NCBI GenBank assembly: GCA_002842435.1
Contig: PHCX01000002.1
Span: 1-64,000, forward strand
Origin: Betaproteobacteria bacterium HGW-Betaproteobacteria-1
GTDB lineage: Bacteria > Pseudomonadota > Gammaproteobacteria > Burkholderiales > Methylophilaceae
DNA length: 64,000 nt
Direction: 5' to 3'
The stretch's first letter is position 1. Each line of letters begins with the position of its first letter. The notes beneath the pieces are model-generated. The model did no database searches, was not told the origin of the DNA, and was given only the letters and a program-made list of their open reading frames with translations. The translations under genes were made by a program, and so were the position numbers. Positions 9,480-19,154 of this stretch are shown one piece after another.

Positions 9480-10802
9480 TTGGCTAAAGATAGTTTGATG
9501 GGTTCGGTAGGCAAGATGACAGAGCTGAAAAGCCGTATCTTGTTTGTGATCGGTGCGCTGATCGTTTTCCGTCTGGGTACTTTCATACCTGTACCGGGAA
9601 TCGATCCGGATGTGTTGGCAAAGCTGTTTGAGTCCCAGTCCGATGGGATTCTTGGTATGTTCAATATGTTCTCGGGCGGCGCACTGTCGAGATTCAGTCT
9701 GTTTGCATTGGGCATCATGCCGTACATTTCGGCATCGATCATTATGCAATTGATGACAGTAGTCTCGCCGAAGCTTGAGCAACTGAAAAAAGAAGGTGAA
9801 AGTGGCCGCCGCCAGATTACCAAGTACACGCGGTACGGTACTCTGGTGCTGGCAACATTCCAGGCGTTGGGTATCTCCATTGCTCTGGAGGGTCAGGCAG
9901 GTCTGGTGATTGATCCGGGCATGATGTTCCGTTTTACAGCGGTCGTTACGCTGGTCAGCGGCACCATGTTCCTGATGTGGCTGGGTGAACAGATTACCGA
10001 GCGAGGCATCGGTAATGGTATTTCCATTATCATCTTTGCCGGTATTGTTGCAGGTTTGCCAAGTGCGATTGGCGGTACTTTGGAATTGGCCAGGACTGGT
10101 ACGTTCCATCCGATTTTTGTGTTGTTCCTGATTGTGGCAGTGGTTCTGGTGACTGCATTTGTTGTGTTTGTTGAACGTGGCCAACGCAAGATCACGGTGA
10201 ACTACGCCAAGCGTCAGGTTGGTCGCAAGGTGTTTGGTGGTCAAACCAGCCATCTGCCATTGAAGCTGAATATGGCCGGTGTGATTCCGCCGATTTTTGC
10301 TTCCAGTATTATTTTGTTCCCGGCCACGATGGCGGGTTGGTTTGGTAGCAGTGAAAGCATGACTTGGCTGAAGGATATCGGTTCGACCATATCGCCGGGA
10401 CAGCCGCTGTACATTTTACTGTTTGCAACAGCGATTATATTTTTCTGTTTCTTTTATACGGCTTTGGTATTTAACCCGAAGGAAACAGCGGACAACCTGA
10501 AGAAGAGCGGTGCCTTTGTTCCTGGCATTCGTCCAGGTGACCAAACGGCAAGATACATCGATCGCATCATGGGTCGCTTGACATTGGTAGGCGCGCTTTA
10601 CATTACTGCAGTGTGCCTGTTGCCGGAATTTTTGATCTTGAATTACAACGTACCGTTTTACTTTGGCGGTACATCATTGCTGATTATCGTAGTGGTGACG
10701 ATGGACTTCATGGCGCAGGTGCAATCGCATTTGATGTCTAACCAGTACGAGAGCTTGCTTAAAAAAGCTAATTTTAAAGGCGGTGCGGTTTCACCGCGTT
10801 GA
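9480..10802 (+). CDS. secY: Protein translocase subunit SecY
   Basis: 440 residues with ten predicted membrane helices; the central pore of the SecYEG channel. The signature near residue 75 ([15 protein letters not shown]) and the loop [11 protein letters not shown] are clear. The start is TTG at 9480: the residues [20 protein letters not shown] match the family N-terminus, whereas the first ATG at 9498 would remove some of it. An AGAGGG lies about 12 bases upstream, rather far, so the start is moderately sure. Confidence 0.95.
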   Translation: MAKDSLMGSVGKMTELKSRILFVIGALIVFRLGTFIPVPGIDPDVLAKLFESQSDGILGMFNMFSGGALSRFSLFALGIMPYISASIIMQLMTVVSPKLEQLKKEGESGRRQITKYTRYGTLVLATFQALGISIALEGQAGLVIDPGMMFRFTAVVTLVSGTMFLMWLGEQITERGIGNGISIIIFAGIVAGLPSAIGGTLELARTGTFHPIFVLFLIVAVVLVTAFVVFVERGQRKITVNYAKRQVGRKVFGGQTSHLPLKLNMAGVIPPIFASSIILFPATMAGWFGSSESMTWLKDIGSTISPGQPLYILLFATAIIFFCFFYTALVFNPKETADNLKKSGAFVPGIRPGDQTARYIDRIMGRLTLVGALYITAVCLLPEFLILNYNVPFYFGGTSLLIIVVVTMDFMAQVQSHLMSNQYESLLKKANFKGGAVSPR

Positions 10803-10817
10803 TCAGGGTTAAGCGGC

Positions 10818-11036
10818 ATGGCAAAAGAAGATTCGATTGAGATGCAAGGGGTGGTGTTGGAAAACCTGCCTAATGCAACCTTTCGTGTAAAGCTGGAAAA
10901 CGATTTTGTAGTGTTGGGTCATATCTCCGGCAAGATGCGCAAGAACTATATTCGCATTCTGCCAGGTGACAAGGTCACAGTTGAAATGACGCCATATGAT
11001 TTATCACGTGCGCGGATTATTTTCCGCGTTAAATAG
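10818..11036 (+). CDS. infA: Translation initiation factor IF-1
   Basis: 72 residues, the universal length; a single OB fold ([20 protein letters not shown] to IIFRVK). It blocks the A site during initiation. Its place between secY and rpmJ is common in betaproteobacteria. Confidence 0.97.
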   Translation: MAKEDSIEMQGVVLENLPNATFRVKLENDFVVLGHISGKMRKNYIRILPGDKVTVEMTPYDLSRARIIFRVK

Positions 11037-11058
11037 GTTTTGTAGTGAGGGCTGTGAA

Positions 11059-11172
11059 ATGAGAGTTCGTGCATCTGTAAAGGCTTTATGCCGTAATTGT
11101 AAGGTTGTTCGTCGTCGTGGCGTTGTGCGTATCATTTGCACAGATCCGCGTCACAAGCAACGTCAAGGGTAA
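11059..11172 (+). CDS. rpmJ: 50S ribosomal protein L36, zinc-binding form
   Basis: 37 residues beginning [20 protein letters not shown] and ending DPRHKQRQG. Cys11, Cys14, Cys27 and His32 form the zinc ribbon of the C+ paralogue. It lies 22 bases after infA. Too short for many gene finders but unmistakable. Confidence 0.96.
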   Translation: MRVRASVKALCRNCKVVRRRGVVRIICTDPRHKQRQG

Positions 11173-11282
11173 TTGTTAGTTAATTTTGCGAAGCCGATTG
11201 TTAAAAATCGGTCAAGCTGTTAAAATTTTGGGCTTTTTTGGCGATTAGTAAAATAATTGCGCCATAATTTTGGAGTAGGTAC

Positions 11283-11645
11283 ATGGCTCGGATAGCAGGG
11301 GTAAACATCCCAAATCATAAGCATACCGAAATCGCGTTAACGTCGATTTACGGTGTTGGTCGTACAACGGCGAAGCAGATTTGTCTGGCAGCCGGTGTAA
11401 TCCCGACAGCTAAAGTTAAAGATCTGAACGACGCTGAAGTCGAAAAGCTGCGCGATGAAGTCGCCAAGCTGAGAGTCGAAGGTGACTTGCGTCGTGAAGT
11501 GACAATGAACATCAAGCGTTTGATGGATCTTGGTTGCTACCGTGGCATTCGTCATCGCCGTGGCCTGCCAGTTCATGGTCAACGCACCAAGACCAATGCG
11601 CGTACTCGCAAGGGTCCTATTAAGCCAATCAAGGCATCTAAGTAA
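11283..11645 (+). CDS. rpsM: 30S ribosomal protein S13
   Basis: 120 residues ([20 protein letters not shown]-terminal [19 protein letters not shown]). S13 bridges the subunits at the top of the 30S head. A 110-base AT-rich gap with a short stem (CCGATT/AATCGG) separates it from rpmJ. GGAGTAGGTAC precedes the start. First gene of the alpha operon. Confidence 0.98.
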   Translation: MARIAGVNIPNHKHTEIALTSIYGVGRTTAKQICLAAGVIPTAKVKDLNDAEVEKLRDEVAKLRVEGDLRREVTMNIKRLMDLGCYRGIRHRRGLPVHGQRTKTNARTRKGPIKPIKASK

Positions 11646-11656
11646 GGATTTAGTAA

Positions 11657-12046
11657 ATGGCTAAAGCAAACGCACGCGTTCGTAAGAAAGTTAAAAAGAA
11701 CATTGCCGAGGGCATCGCTCACGTACACGCTTCTTTTAACAATACGATTATCACGATCACTGACCGCCAAGGTAATGCGCTTTCATGGGCGACTTCCGGC
11801 GGCGCTGGTTTCAAGGGTTCACGCAAGAGCACCCCGTTCGCAGCTCAGGTGGCTGCCGAGGCTGCCGGCAAGGCAGCGCAGGAATGCGGTGTGAAGAATC
11901 TTGAAGTTCGTATCAAGGGCCCGGGTCCTGGTCGCGAATCTGCCGTGCGTGCTTTGAATGCTGCCGGTTTTAAAATCACTAGTATTTCAGATGTGACGCC
12001 AGTGCCGCACAACGGCTGCCGTCCACCTAAAAAGCGCAGAATTTAA
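11657..12046 (+). CDS. rpsK: 30S ribosomal protein S11
   Basis: 129 residues; [20 protein letters not shown] and the C-terminal block [20 protein letters not shown] are the S11 signatures. It forms part of the platform near the E site. Eleven bases after rpsM. Confidence 0.98.
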   Translation: MAKANARVRKKVKKNIAEGIAHVHASFNNTIITITDRQGNALSWATSGGAGFKGSRKSTPFAAQVAAEAAGKAAQECGVKNLEVRIKGPGPGRESAVRALNAAGFKITSISDVTPVPHNGCRPPKKRRI

Positions 12047-12074
12047 TTCGCGCTTGATATAACAGGAGAATACC

Positions 12075-12704
12075 TTGGCTAGAAATCTTGATCCTAAGTG
12101 CCGTCAGTGCCGCCGTGAAGGCGAAAAACTTTTCCTTAAGGGCGAAAAGTGTTTCACCGACAAATGTGCGATCGAAAAGCGTAACTTCCCACCAGGTCAG
12201 CATGGTCAGCGCCGTAATCAGCGTCTGTCCGACTACGGTGTGCAATTGCGTGAGAAGCAAAAAGTTCGCCGTATCTACGGCGTTCTGGAAGCCCAGTTCC
12301 GTAGCTACTATGCAGAAGCTGATCGTCAAAAGGGCGTGACAGGCGAAAACCTGCTGCAACTGTTGGAGTGCCGTCTGGATAACGTTGCGTACCGCATGGG
12401 CTTCGGCGCATCGCGTACCGAAGCACGTCAGATCGTTCGTCACAACAGCATTCTGGTCAATGGCAAGCGTGTAAATATTCCATCATATCAAGTGCGTCCT
12501 GGCGATGAGATTCAAGTGGCAGAAGCCTCCAAGAGTCAGTTGCGTATCAAGGGTGCACTGGAAGCTGCTGAACAGCGTGGTTTCCCCGAGTGGATTACCG
12601 TTGATGTCAAGGCTTTGAAGGGTACTTTCAAGGCCAAGCCACAACGTGATGAGCTGCCAGCTACGATCAACGAGTCTCTCGTCGTCGAACTTTATTCCAA
12701 GTAA
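12075..12704 (+). CDS. rpsD: 30S ribosomal protein S4, four-cysteine form
   Basis: 209 residues. The start is TTG at 12075 with AGGAG seven bases upstream; no nearby ATG keeps the conserved [18 protein letters not shown]. Cys9, Cys12, Cys26 and Cys31 match the zinc-binding (C+) N-terminus known from Bacillus-type S4. The S4 RNA-binding domain spans about residues 98-160 ([20 protein letters not shown]). S4 is a primary 16S binder and alpha-operon repressor in E. coli. Confidence 0.97.
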   Translation: MARNLDPKCRQCRREGEKLFLKGEKCFTDKCAIEKRNFPPGQHGQRRNQRLSDYGVQLREKQKVRRIYGVLEAQFRSYYAEADRQKGVTGENLLQLLECRLDNVAYRMGFGASRTEARQIVRHNSILVNGKRVNIPSYQVRPGDEIQVAEASKSQLRIKGALEAAEQRGFPEWITVDVKALKGTFKAKPQRDELPATINESLVVELYSK

Positions 12705-12740
12705 TTAAACCCGGTTAGTCAAGGGTCATAAGGAAAGTTT

Positions 12741-13727
12741 ATGCAAAACAGTCCGACAGAATATTTAAAGCCGCGTGTGGTTGACGTAGAAGTACTGTCA
12801 CCATTGCGTGCAAAGGTAACACTTGAGCCTATGGAGCGTGGTTTTGGTTACACGCTGGGGAATGCGCTGCGTCGTGTATTGCTTTCTTCCATTCCTGGCT
12901 ATGCAATTACTGAAGTAAAGATTGACGGTGTGGTACATGAGTACTCCACTATTGATGGCGTTCAGGAAGACGTTGTTGACATCCTGCTGAATCTGAAGGG
13001 TGTTGCACTCAAGCTGAATAACAAGACGGAAACTGTCCTGACATTGAACAAGTCGGCCGAAGGCGTAGTCACTGCCGGCGATTTTGAAACCGGACATGAC
13101 GCTGAAATCGTTAACCCTAATCATGTCATTGCCCACCTGACCAAGGGCGGCAAGTTGAACCTTGAGGTCAAGGTTGAGATGGGCCGTGGTTATCAGCCAG
13201 TACCTGTCCGTCAAAAGGGTGTGGACGAAGACCGTGTGTTGGGTTTTATCATGGTTGACGCCTCTTTCAGTCCGATTAACAAGGTCAGCTATCAGGTTGA
13301 AAGCGCTCGTGTTGAACAGCGCACTGACCTCGATAAGCTCATCATGGATGTCGAGACCAATGGTGTGGTTGAGCCGGAACAGGCGATCCGTGATGCAGCA
13401 CGCATCCTGATGGGTCAGCTGGCAGTGTTTGCAGATCTTGAAGGCGCTCCGACTGAGATTGAAGTCAAACACTCACCGCAGGTTGATCCGATTCTGTTGC
13501 GTCCGGTTGATGATCTGGAACTGACTGTGCGTTCGGCCAATTGTCTCAAGGCCGAAAATATCTACTACATCGGTGACCTGATTCAACGTAGCGAAAATGA
13601 GTTACTTAAAGCGCCTAATCTTGGTCGTAAATCTCTGAACGAGATCAAGGATGTTCTGGCATCCAAGGGCCTGACATTGGGCATGAAATTAGAAAACTGG
13701 CCACCGGTCGGTCTGGAAAAGGTGTGA
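12741..13727 (+). CDS. rpoA: RNA polymerase subunit alpha
   Basis: 328 residues. The N-terminal dimerisation domain holds [20 protein letters not shown]; the C-terminal domain (from about 245) holds the helix-hairpin-helix [19 protein letters not shown] and [20 protein letters not shown], which contacts UP elements and activators. AAGGAAAG precedes the ATG. It follows rpsD by 36 bases. Confidence 0.98.
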   Translation: MQNSPTEYLKPRVVDVEVLSPLRAKVTLEPMERGFGYTLGNALRRVLLSSIPGYAITEVKIDGVVHEYSTIDGVQEDVVDILLNLKGVALKLNNKTETVLTLNKSAEGVVTAGDFETGHDAEIVNPNHVIAHLTKGGKLNLEVKVEMGRGYQPVPVRQKGVDEDRVLGFIMVDASFSPINKVSYQVESARVEQRTDLDKLIMDVETNGVVEPEQAIRDAARILMGQLAVFADLEGAPTEIEVKHSPQVDPILLRPVDDLELTVRSANCLKAENIYYIGDLIQRSENELLKAPNLGRKSLNEIKDVLASKGLTLGMKLENWPPVGLEKV

Positions 13728-13737
13728 GGGTATCACT

Positions 13738-14130
13738 ATGCGTCATCGCAACAGCAATCGTAAATTAAATCGTACCAGCAGCCATCGTCAGGCGATGTTG
13801 CGTAACATGGCCAACTCCTTGTTGCGTCATGAAGTCATCAAGACAACGCTGCCTAAGGCCAAGGAACTGCGTCGTGTAGCCGAGCCCTTGATCACCCTGA
13901 GCAAGAATGCAACGCTGGCAAATCGTCGTCTGGCTTTCAGCCGCACACGTGACCGCGATATCGTCGGCAAACTGTTCAATGAACTGGGCCCACGCTATCA
14001 GACACGTAACGGAGGTTATCTGCGTATCCTCAAGTGCGGTTTCCGCGTTGGTGACAATGCGCCGATGGCACTGGTTGAACTGGTTGATCGTCCGGAAGCA
14101 GAGGTGGAAGTAGCTGCTGCTGCAGAATAA
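13738..14130 (+). CDS. rplQ: 50S ribosomal protein L17
   Basis: 130 residues; [20 protein letters not shown] is the family start. The last 12 residues are an acidic/alanine tail ([11 protein letters not shown]). Last gene of the alpha operon, immediately before a strong terminator. Confidence 0.98.
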   Translation: MRHRNSNRKLNRTSSHRQAMLRNMANSLLRHEVIKTTLPKAKELRRVAEPLITLSKNATLANRRLAFSRTRDRDIVGKLFNELGPRYQTRNGGYLRILKCGFRVGDNAPMALVELVDRPEAEVEVAAAAE

Positions 14131-14152
14131 AGCAGCTGCTGTTTCGCTTCAT

Positions 14153-14190
14153 GCAAAAAGCCGGTCTAGCACCGGCTTTTTGCTTTTTTT
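14153..14190 (+). terminator. Rho-independent terminator of the alpha operon
   Basis: A 13-bp perfect stem (GCAAAAAGCCGGT 14153-14165 with ACCGGCTTTTTGC 14171-14183), five-base loop, then seven T's. A-rich on the other strand, so it may also serve the convergent gene at 14202-14456. Confidence 0.93.
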
Positions 14191-14201
14191 GTCTGTCAGT
14201 C

Positions 14202-14456
14202 TTATTCCTGGCTTGCAGTTGAATTCAGCAGGCCAATGACATCGTTATGATTGAATGGCCAGTTCAATTCCTTGCCACTGGCAGTATCAAGCAATACAGG
14301 TATTTTCGTGCCGTAGCGGGTCAGAAGCTGGTCTTCGTTGCTGATGTCGATCTCTCGCCAGCGGAAATCATCCGATGCAAGTGTCGTGAGAATTTGGGTC
14401 GCTTGCTCGCACAGGTGGCAGGCCGAGGTTCCGTAGAGGATGAAATCATGTGTCAT
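14202..14456 (-). CDS. Glutaredoxin-like thiol protein (DUF836 type)
   Basis: 84 residues from the ATG at 14456 (MTHDFILYGTSACHLCEQA). A thioredoxin-like fold is indicated by the CxxC at residues 13-16 (CHLC) and the cis-proline segment KIPVLLD around residue 54. The family is small, cytosolic and of uncertain substrate. A TTG six bases upstream is also in frame; AGGAAA sits about ten bases before the ATG. It stands alone between rplQ (convergent) and mgtE (divergent). Confidence 0.8.
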   Translation of the reverse strand: MTHDFILYGTSACHLCEQATQILTTLASDDFRWREIDISNEDQLLTRYGTKIPVLLDTASGKELNWPFNHNDVIGLLNSTASQE

Positions 14457-14516
14457 GTGCAATGAATTTCCTGTTTTTGTACAATCTGCCGACTAATTGG
14501 CGGATAAGCGTTTTCG

Positions 14517-14566
14517 ATGGACTGAAAAACCACCATAATAAGGTCTGTGGACATACTCCAGTCCAT
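14517..14566 (+). promoter_or_regulatory. Stem-loop in the mgtE 5' leader
   Basis: ATGGACTG at 14517-14524 pairs with CAGTCCAT at 14559-14566, enclosing a second stem CCAC/GTGG. It ends 33 bases before the mgtE start. No resemblance to the long M-box magnesium riboswitch was seen; function unknown. Confidence 0.4.
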
Positions 14567-14599
14567 TTTAATTCCAATCAAATACTTGTGGGCTAACCA

Positions 14600-16036
14600 A
14601 TGGCTGAAATTCAAGAATCAAAAGAAAGCTTGCAAGAAAGCCTGCAACAAGTCATCGCGCTCCTGCACAAGCACAAACTGGTCGAAGGATTGGTTCACAG
14701 ACAGGATATGCCGAATCAGCCTCTGGTCGAGACCATCGTCCATAGGCGGAATCTTACTGAACTGCAGAAGAAGCTGGATGCGTTGCATCCGGCTGACGTT
14801 GCCTACATTCTCGAAGCACTGCCGCTGGAGGAACGTCTCGAAGTCTGGGATCTGGTAAAAGCCGAGCGTGACGGCGATATCCTGCTGGAAGTGTCGGATG
14901 CGGTCAGGCAGACGCTGATTGCCGACATGGACAGCGAAGAGTTGCTGGCTGCGGCTGAACAGCTCGATACGGATGAGCTGGCGGACCTGGCACATGACCT
15001 GCCCAAGGATGTGCTGCAGGACCTGCTGGAGAGTCTGGATACAGGCAACCGCGAGCGCTTGCAATCAGCCTTGTCCTATCCGGAAGACGCGGTAGGCGCT
15101 TTGATGGACTTTGATATCGTGACCATCCGCGAGGATATCTCGCTGGAAGTCGCCCTGCGTTATCTGCGCCGTATCGGCAATTTGCCGGACCATACGGACA
15201 AGCTGTTTGTCGTCGACCGGCATGACGTGTTGCACGGCGTGTTGCCGTTGAAGCGTATTGTGGTCAGCGACCCCGAACTGGGTGTGGATGAGGTCATGGC
15301 GGACGACGCCGTGGTGTTCCATCCGGAAGACAAGGCAACTGATGCGGCCAAGGCATTCGAGCGTTATGACCTGGTGACTGCACCGGTGGTCGATGCCAAC
15401 AACAAGCTGATCGGCCGGTTGACGGTGGATACGGTGATGGACTTCATCCGTGAAGAAGCGGAGAGTGATATGTTGTCTCTTGCCGGCCTGAGTGAAGATG
15501 AAGACATGTTCTCATCGGTGTGGAAGGCTGTGCAGAACCGCTGGACCTGGTTGGCCGTCAATCTGGTGACCGCGTTTGTCGCTTCGCGTGTCATCGGCGC
15601 ATTCGAGGGCTCGATCGAAAAGATTGTGGCGCTGGCGGCACTGATGCCCATCGTTGCAGGTATCGGTGGCAACTCCGGTAATCAGACCATCACGATGATT
15701 GTACGTGGCTTGGCCTTGGGTCAGGTGGCCTCGCATAATATGAAGACACTGTTGAAGAAGGAACTGGGCATTGCGTTGTTGAATGGCCTGATCTGGGGCA
15801 GTGTGCTGGGCGTGGTCGCCTATCTGTTGTATGACAATGTCGCGCTTGGTATGGTCATGACCGCAGCGATGACCATGAATCTGATGCTGGCTGCTGTCAT
15901 GGGGGTGTTGATTCCCCTGATGATGACCAAGTTCGGCAAGGATCCCGCGGTCGGCTCCAGTGTGCTGATCACTGCGATGACAGACAGCGGCGGATTTTTC
16001 ATCTTCCTGGGCCTTGCCAGCATCGTATTGCTATAG
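14600..16036 (+). CDS. mgtE: Magnesium transporter MgtE
   Basis: 478 residues. An acidic helical N domain (residues about 20-145, with HPADVAYILEALPLEERLEV), two CBS domains (about 145-270, AVGALMDFDIVTIREDISL and YDLVTAPVVDANNKLIGRL), a plug helix and five membrane helices (about 300-478, with GIGGNSGNQTITMIVRG, the pore motif). In the family the cytosolic domains sense Mg2+ and close the channel. A weak ribosome site precedes the ATG. It is followed after nine bases by an MscS gene, likely cotranscribed. Confidence 0.95.
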   Translation: MAEIQESKESLQESLQQVIALLHKHKLVEGLVHRQDMPNQPLVETIVHRRNLTELQKKLDALHPADVAYILEALPLEERLEVWDLVKAERDGDILLEVSDAVRQTLIADMDSEELLAAAEQLDTDELADLAHDLPKDVLQDLLESLDTGNRERLQSALSYPEDAVGALMDFDIVTIREDISLEVALRYLRRIGNLPDHTDKLFVVDRHDVLHGVLPLKRIVVSDPELGVDEVMADDAVVFHPEDKATDAAKAFERYDLVTAPVVDANNKLIGRLTVDTVMDFIREEAESDMLSLAGLSEDEDMFSSVWKAVQNRWTWLAVNLVTAFVASRVIGAFEGSIEKIVALAALMPIVAGIGGNSGNQTITMIVRGLALGQVASHNMKTLLKKELGIALLNGLIWGSVLGVVAYLLYDNVALGMVMTAAMTMNLMLAAVMGVLIPLMMTKFGKDPAVGSSVLITAMTDSGGFFIFLGLASIVLL

Positions 16037-16045
16037 AGGAATCTG

Positions 16046-17344
16046 ATGAATCCCGAGATGAGCTTGATCTGGCAGGAACTTCAGTCGGGTAGCAATACCC
16101 CGGTCTTGCTCTGGCAGGTGAGTGTCATCGCGCTGGGCTTGCTGCTGGCGTGGTCTGTCAACGGCATACTGCGCGCCTATGTCATGCGCCGCGCTGCTGA
16201 ACGCTGGAAGGTGGGGATAGGGGGTATCAATCGCGTCCTGTTCCCGCTGTCTTCGCTGATTTTCGTCTATTGCGGATATCTGCTGCTGCGTCACTGGCAG
16301 GATGTGAGTCTGCTCAAACTGGCCATGACCCTGTTGCTGGCCATGGCTGTCATCAGGCTGGTGGTCTATGCTCTGCGCTATATCTTCACTCCCGGCGGTT
16401 GGGTACGCACCATGGAAGGCACTGTTGCCAGTATTGTCTGGCTGGTGCTGGCGCTGCATCTCATCGGTGTGCTGCCCGATATCCTGACAGCACTTGATGG
16501 TGTCAGGTTTACAATTGGCAAGGGCGAGTTGACGCTGCTGCTGCTGTTACAGGCAATCCTGATTATTCTGGTCACCTTGTTCGGTGCGCTCTGGATCAGC
16601 CGTTTGATCGAAAACCGCCTGATGGGCGCGGAACAGATCAACATGAACGTTCGTGTCGTGCTGAGCAAGCTCGTGCGTATTTTCTTCTCGCTGATCGCCG
16701 TGTTGTTCGCGCTTTCTGCGGTCGGGCTGGATATTACCCTGCTTTCCGTATTCGGCGGGGCACTGGGTGTCGGCTTGGGTTTTGGTCTGCAGAAGATTGC
16801 AAGCAACTATGCCAGCGGTTTCATCCTGCTGCTGGATGACTCCATACATATCGGCGATATCGTTACGGTCGATACGCATTACGGTATTGTCAGTGAACTT
16901 CGCTCCCGCTACATGGTGTTGCGTAAGCTGGACAATACGGAAGTGATCATTCCCAATGAGACATTGGTCTCCAATGTGATGGTCAATCACTCGATGACCG
17001 ATCGCAAGGTGCGCGTGCAGTTATCGCTACAGGTCAGCTACCAGACAGACCTTGAGCTTGCCATGCGGCTCATGCTGGAAGCTGCGACTACGCAGGAGCG
17101 TGTTCTGCGTGATCCGGCGCCAAATGCGTTGCTGCGGGCGTTTGGTGACAGCGGCATCGACCTTGTGATGAATATATGGATCAGTGATCCTGAGAATGGG
17201 ACAGCCAGTTTGCAATCCGAAATCAATCTCGATATCTGGCGAGCGTTCAAAAAACACAACGTCAGCATTCCATATCCGCAGCGCGAGATACGTATTCTGA
17301 GCAGCGAGCCACCGGCACCGGATGTTGCGGGAACGGTTTTGTAA
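16046..17344 (+). CDS. MscS-family mechanosensitive channel
   Basis: 432 residues. About five to six membrane helices occupy residues 20-235; the MscS pore helix and beta domain follow (GGALGVGLGFGLQKIASNYA near 240, then DDSIHIGDIVTVDTHYGIV). This is larger than E. coli MscS (286) and nearer the YbdG/MscM-type with extra helices. It would release solutes on hypo-osmotic shock. Starts MNPEM with AGGAATCTG upstream, nine bases after mgtE, so probably in the same operon. Confidence 0.9.
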   Translation: MNPEMSLIWQELQSGSNTPVLLWQVSVIALGLLLAWSVNGILRAYVMRRAAERWKVGIGGINRVLFPLSSLIFVYCGYLLLRHWQDVSLLKLAMTLLLAMAVIRLVVYALRYIFTPGGWVRTMEGTVASIVWLVLALHLIGVLPDILTALDGVRFTIGKGELTLLLLLQAILIILVTLFGALWISRLIENRLMGAEQINMNVRVVLSKLVRIFFSLIAVLFALSAVGLDITLLSVFGGALGVGLGFGLQKIASNYASGFILLLDDSIHIGDIVTVDTHYGIVSELRSRYMVLRKLDNTEVIIPNETLVSNVMVNHSMTDRKVRVQLSLQVSYQTDLELAMRLMLEAATTQERVLRDPAPNALLRAFGDSGIDLVMNIWISDPENGTASLQSEINLDIWRAFKKHNVSIPYPQREIRILSSEPPAPDVAGTVL

Positions 17345-17398
17345 CATCAGCCTTTTTTAGGCATACAATGACTGTAATGAACGCATGGAGGTCTATTC

Positions 17399-18583
17399 AT
17401 GCTTGACGGTCTATTTCAATTGCCTTGGTGGGGCTATGTAGTCGTTGTCCTGGCCATGACGCATATCACGATTGCTGCAGTTACGATCTATCTGCACCGT
17501 TGTCAGGCGCATCATGCATTGGATTTGCATCCGATGGTCAGTCACTTTTTCCGATTCTGGCTATGGCTTACTACGGGTATGCAGACCCGGCAGTGGGCTG
17601 CTGTGCATCGCAAGCATCACGCGCGCTGCGAAACCGCTGAAGATCCACATAGTCCGCAGGTGCTGGGTCTGCAGAAGGTGTTGCTGGAAGGTGCCGAGCT
17701 ATTTCGGCTGGAGGCGGCCAGGCAGGAAACGCTGGATAAATATGGCAAGGGCACGCCGGATGACTGGCTTGAGAGAAATCTTTATAGCCGCTATCCCAGC
17801 GCCGGTGTTGGGTTGATGTTGGTTGCAGATGTCGTATTGTTCGGCCTGATAGGCATCACGCTCTGGGCGGTGCAAATGATCTGGATTCCATTTTTTGCTG
17901 CCGGCGTCATCAATGGCGTCGGTCATTACTGGGGTTACCGCAATTTCGAGGCGGCGGATGCCAGCCGCAACATCATGCCTTGGGGCATATTGATTGGTGG
18001 TGAGGAGTTGCACAATAACCACCATGCCTATGCCAGTTCGGCACGACTCTCAAGCAAGTGGTATGAATTCGATATCGGCTGGATGTACATCCGCATCATG
18101 CAGTTTCTGCATCTGGCCAAGGTCAAGAAGGTTGCCCCGAGGATACGCTTTGACTGGGCCAAGACCAGTTGCGATCTGGATACCCTGCAGGCAGTCATCG
18201 TGCATCGTTTCGACGTCATGGGCAAGTATGGACAGATGCTCAAAGCCAGCTGCAAGGAAGAATTGTCCAGATTGCAGCAGGCGTATCTCCAGTATGGCAA
18301 TGAGCCGTTGATGCCGGAACGCTTGAGGCGATGGCTGGCGCAGGATGCAAAGGATCTGCAGGATCAGGAAAAACAGGCATTAAGCACTGTTTTGCAGCAT
18401 AGCCGGAATCTGCAAGTCCTTTACCAATTCAGGCAGGAGTTGGCAGCCGTTTGGGCGCGCTCCAATGCCAGTCAGGAGCAATTGCTGAGAATGCTGGAGG
18501 ATTGGTGTCGCCGAGCCGAAGCTAGTGGCATAGAGGCATTGCAGGAGTTTTCCAGGCGCTTGCGTTGTTACAAGATGGCCTGA
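17399..18583 (+). CDS. Membrane fatty-acid desaturase
   Basis: 394 residues. Three histidine boxes of the membrane di-iron desaturases are intact: HRCQAH (33-38), HRKHH (70-74) and HNNHH (205-209), with hydrophobic helices around residues 10-30 and 140-175. It resembles the aerobic delta-9 acyl desaturases of the Pseudomonas DesA kind, which act on phospholipid acyl chains. A helical, charged extension of about 130 residues follows the catalytic part and ends ALQEFSRRLRCYKMA; I cannot assign it a function. GGAGG precedes the ATG. Confidence 0.9.
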   Translation: MLDGLFQLPWWGYVVVVLAMTHITIAAVTIYLHRCQAHHALDLHPMVSHFFRFWLWLTTGMQTRQWAAVHRKHHARCETAEDPHSPQVLGLQKVLLEGAELFRLEAARQETLDKYGKGTPDDWLERNLYSRYPSAGVGLMLVADVVLFGLIGITLWAVQMIWIPFFAAGVINGVGHYWGYRNFEAADASRNIMPWGILIGGEELHNNHHAYASSARLSSKWYEFDIGWMYIRIMQFLHLAKVKKVAPRIRFDWAKTSCDLDTLQAVIVHRFDVMGKYGQMLKASCKEELSRLQQAYLQYGNEPLMPERLRRWLAQDAKDLQDQEKQALSTVLQHSRNLQVLYQFRQELAAVWARSNASQEQLLRMLEDWCRRAEASGIEALQEFSRRLRCYKMA

Positions 18584-18609
18584 TGTTTCCGATGCGGAAC
18601 TGACGACAT

Positions 18610-18638
18610 AAAAAAACCCGCAATAGCGGGTTTTTTTA
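18610..18638. terminator. Bidirectional terminator between desaturase and rpmG
   Basis: CCCGC 18617-18621 pairs with GCGGG 18626-18630 around AATA, with six or more A's on the left and seven T's on the right, so it can serve both convergent genes. Confidence 0.92.
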
Positions 18639-18650
18639 TGAGCCTCTCAA

Positions 18651-18806
18651 TTACTTGAGTTTGGCTTCCTTGTACATCACATGCTTGCGGGCGACGGGGT
18701 CAAATTTCTTGATTTCCATCTTTTCAGGCATGGTGCGCTTGTTCTTGGTCGTGGTGTAGAAGTGACCAGTGCCGGCGCTTGATTCGAGTTTGATTTTTTC
18801 ACGCAT
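18651..18806 (-). CDS. rpmG: 50S ribosomal protein L33, zinc-free form
   Basis: 51 residues, [20 protein letters not shown] to [12 protein letters not shown]. No cysteines, so the C-minus form. AAGGAGC precedes the start. It follows rpmB by 12 bases in the usual rpmBG pair. Too short for the common ORF cut-off but certain. Confidence 0.96.
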   Translation of the reverse strand: MREKIKLESSAGTGHFYTTTKNKRTMPEKMEIKKFDPVARKHVMYKEAKLK

Positions 18807-18818
18807 GTTGAATGCTCC

Positions 18819-19055
18819 TTAAATCTTTTCGCCAGCAGCACGCAGATCAGCCAGAACAGCGTCGATGCCGTTCTTGTCGATTGTACGCAGTGCAGCGTTG
18901 GTGATACGTAGGCTTACCCAGCGGTTTTCGCTCTCAACCCAGAATTTGCGGTTCTGCAAATTAGGCAAAAAACGACGCTTGGTCTTGTTGTTTGCGTGGG
19001 ATACGTTATTCCCAACCATTGGCTTCTTGCCGGTTACCTGACATACGCGTGCCAT
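18819..19055 (-). CDS. rpmB: 50S ribosomal protein L28
   Basis: 78 residues, [20 protein letters not shown] to [11 protein letters not shown], exactly the family length. AGGAGATTTAAC precedes the ATG. First gene of rpmBG, reading from a promoter at 19099-19128. Confidence 0.97.
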   Translation of the reverse strand: MARVCQVTGKKPMVGNNVSHANNKTKRRFLPNLQNRKFWVESENRWVSLRITNAALRTIDKNGIDAVLADLRAAGEKI

Positions 19056-19098
19056 GTTAAATCTCCTAATACCGCTTACCGAAATTCGAAAGACCGCA

Positions 19099-19128
19099 TT
19101 TATACCATAAAAAACAGGCTCTCCTCAA
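19099..19128 (-). promoter_or_regulatory. Candidate rpmBG promoter
   Basis: On the minus strand TTGAGG (19123-19128) and TATAAA (19099-19104) are 18 bases apart, about 45 bases before the rpmB start. -35 matches four of six consensus bases. Confidence 0.45.
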
Positions 19129-19154
19129 GGAAAATATGCTTTTTTTGCTGTTTC

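Noticed and set aside
9354..10253. 299-residue antisense frame over secY
   Set aside because: Antisense shadow, Gln/His-rich, no ribosome site.
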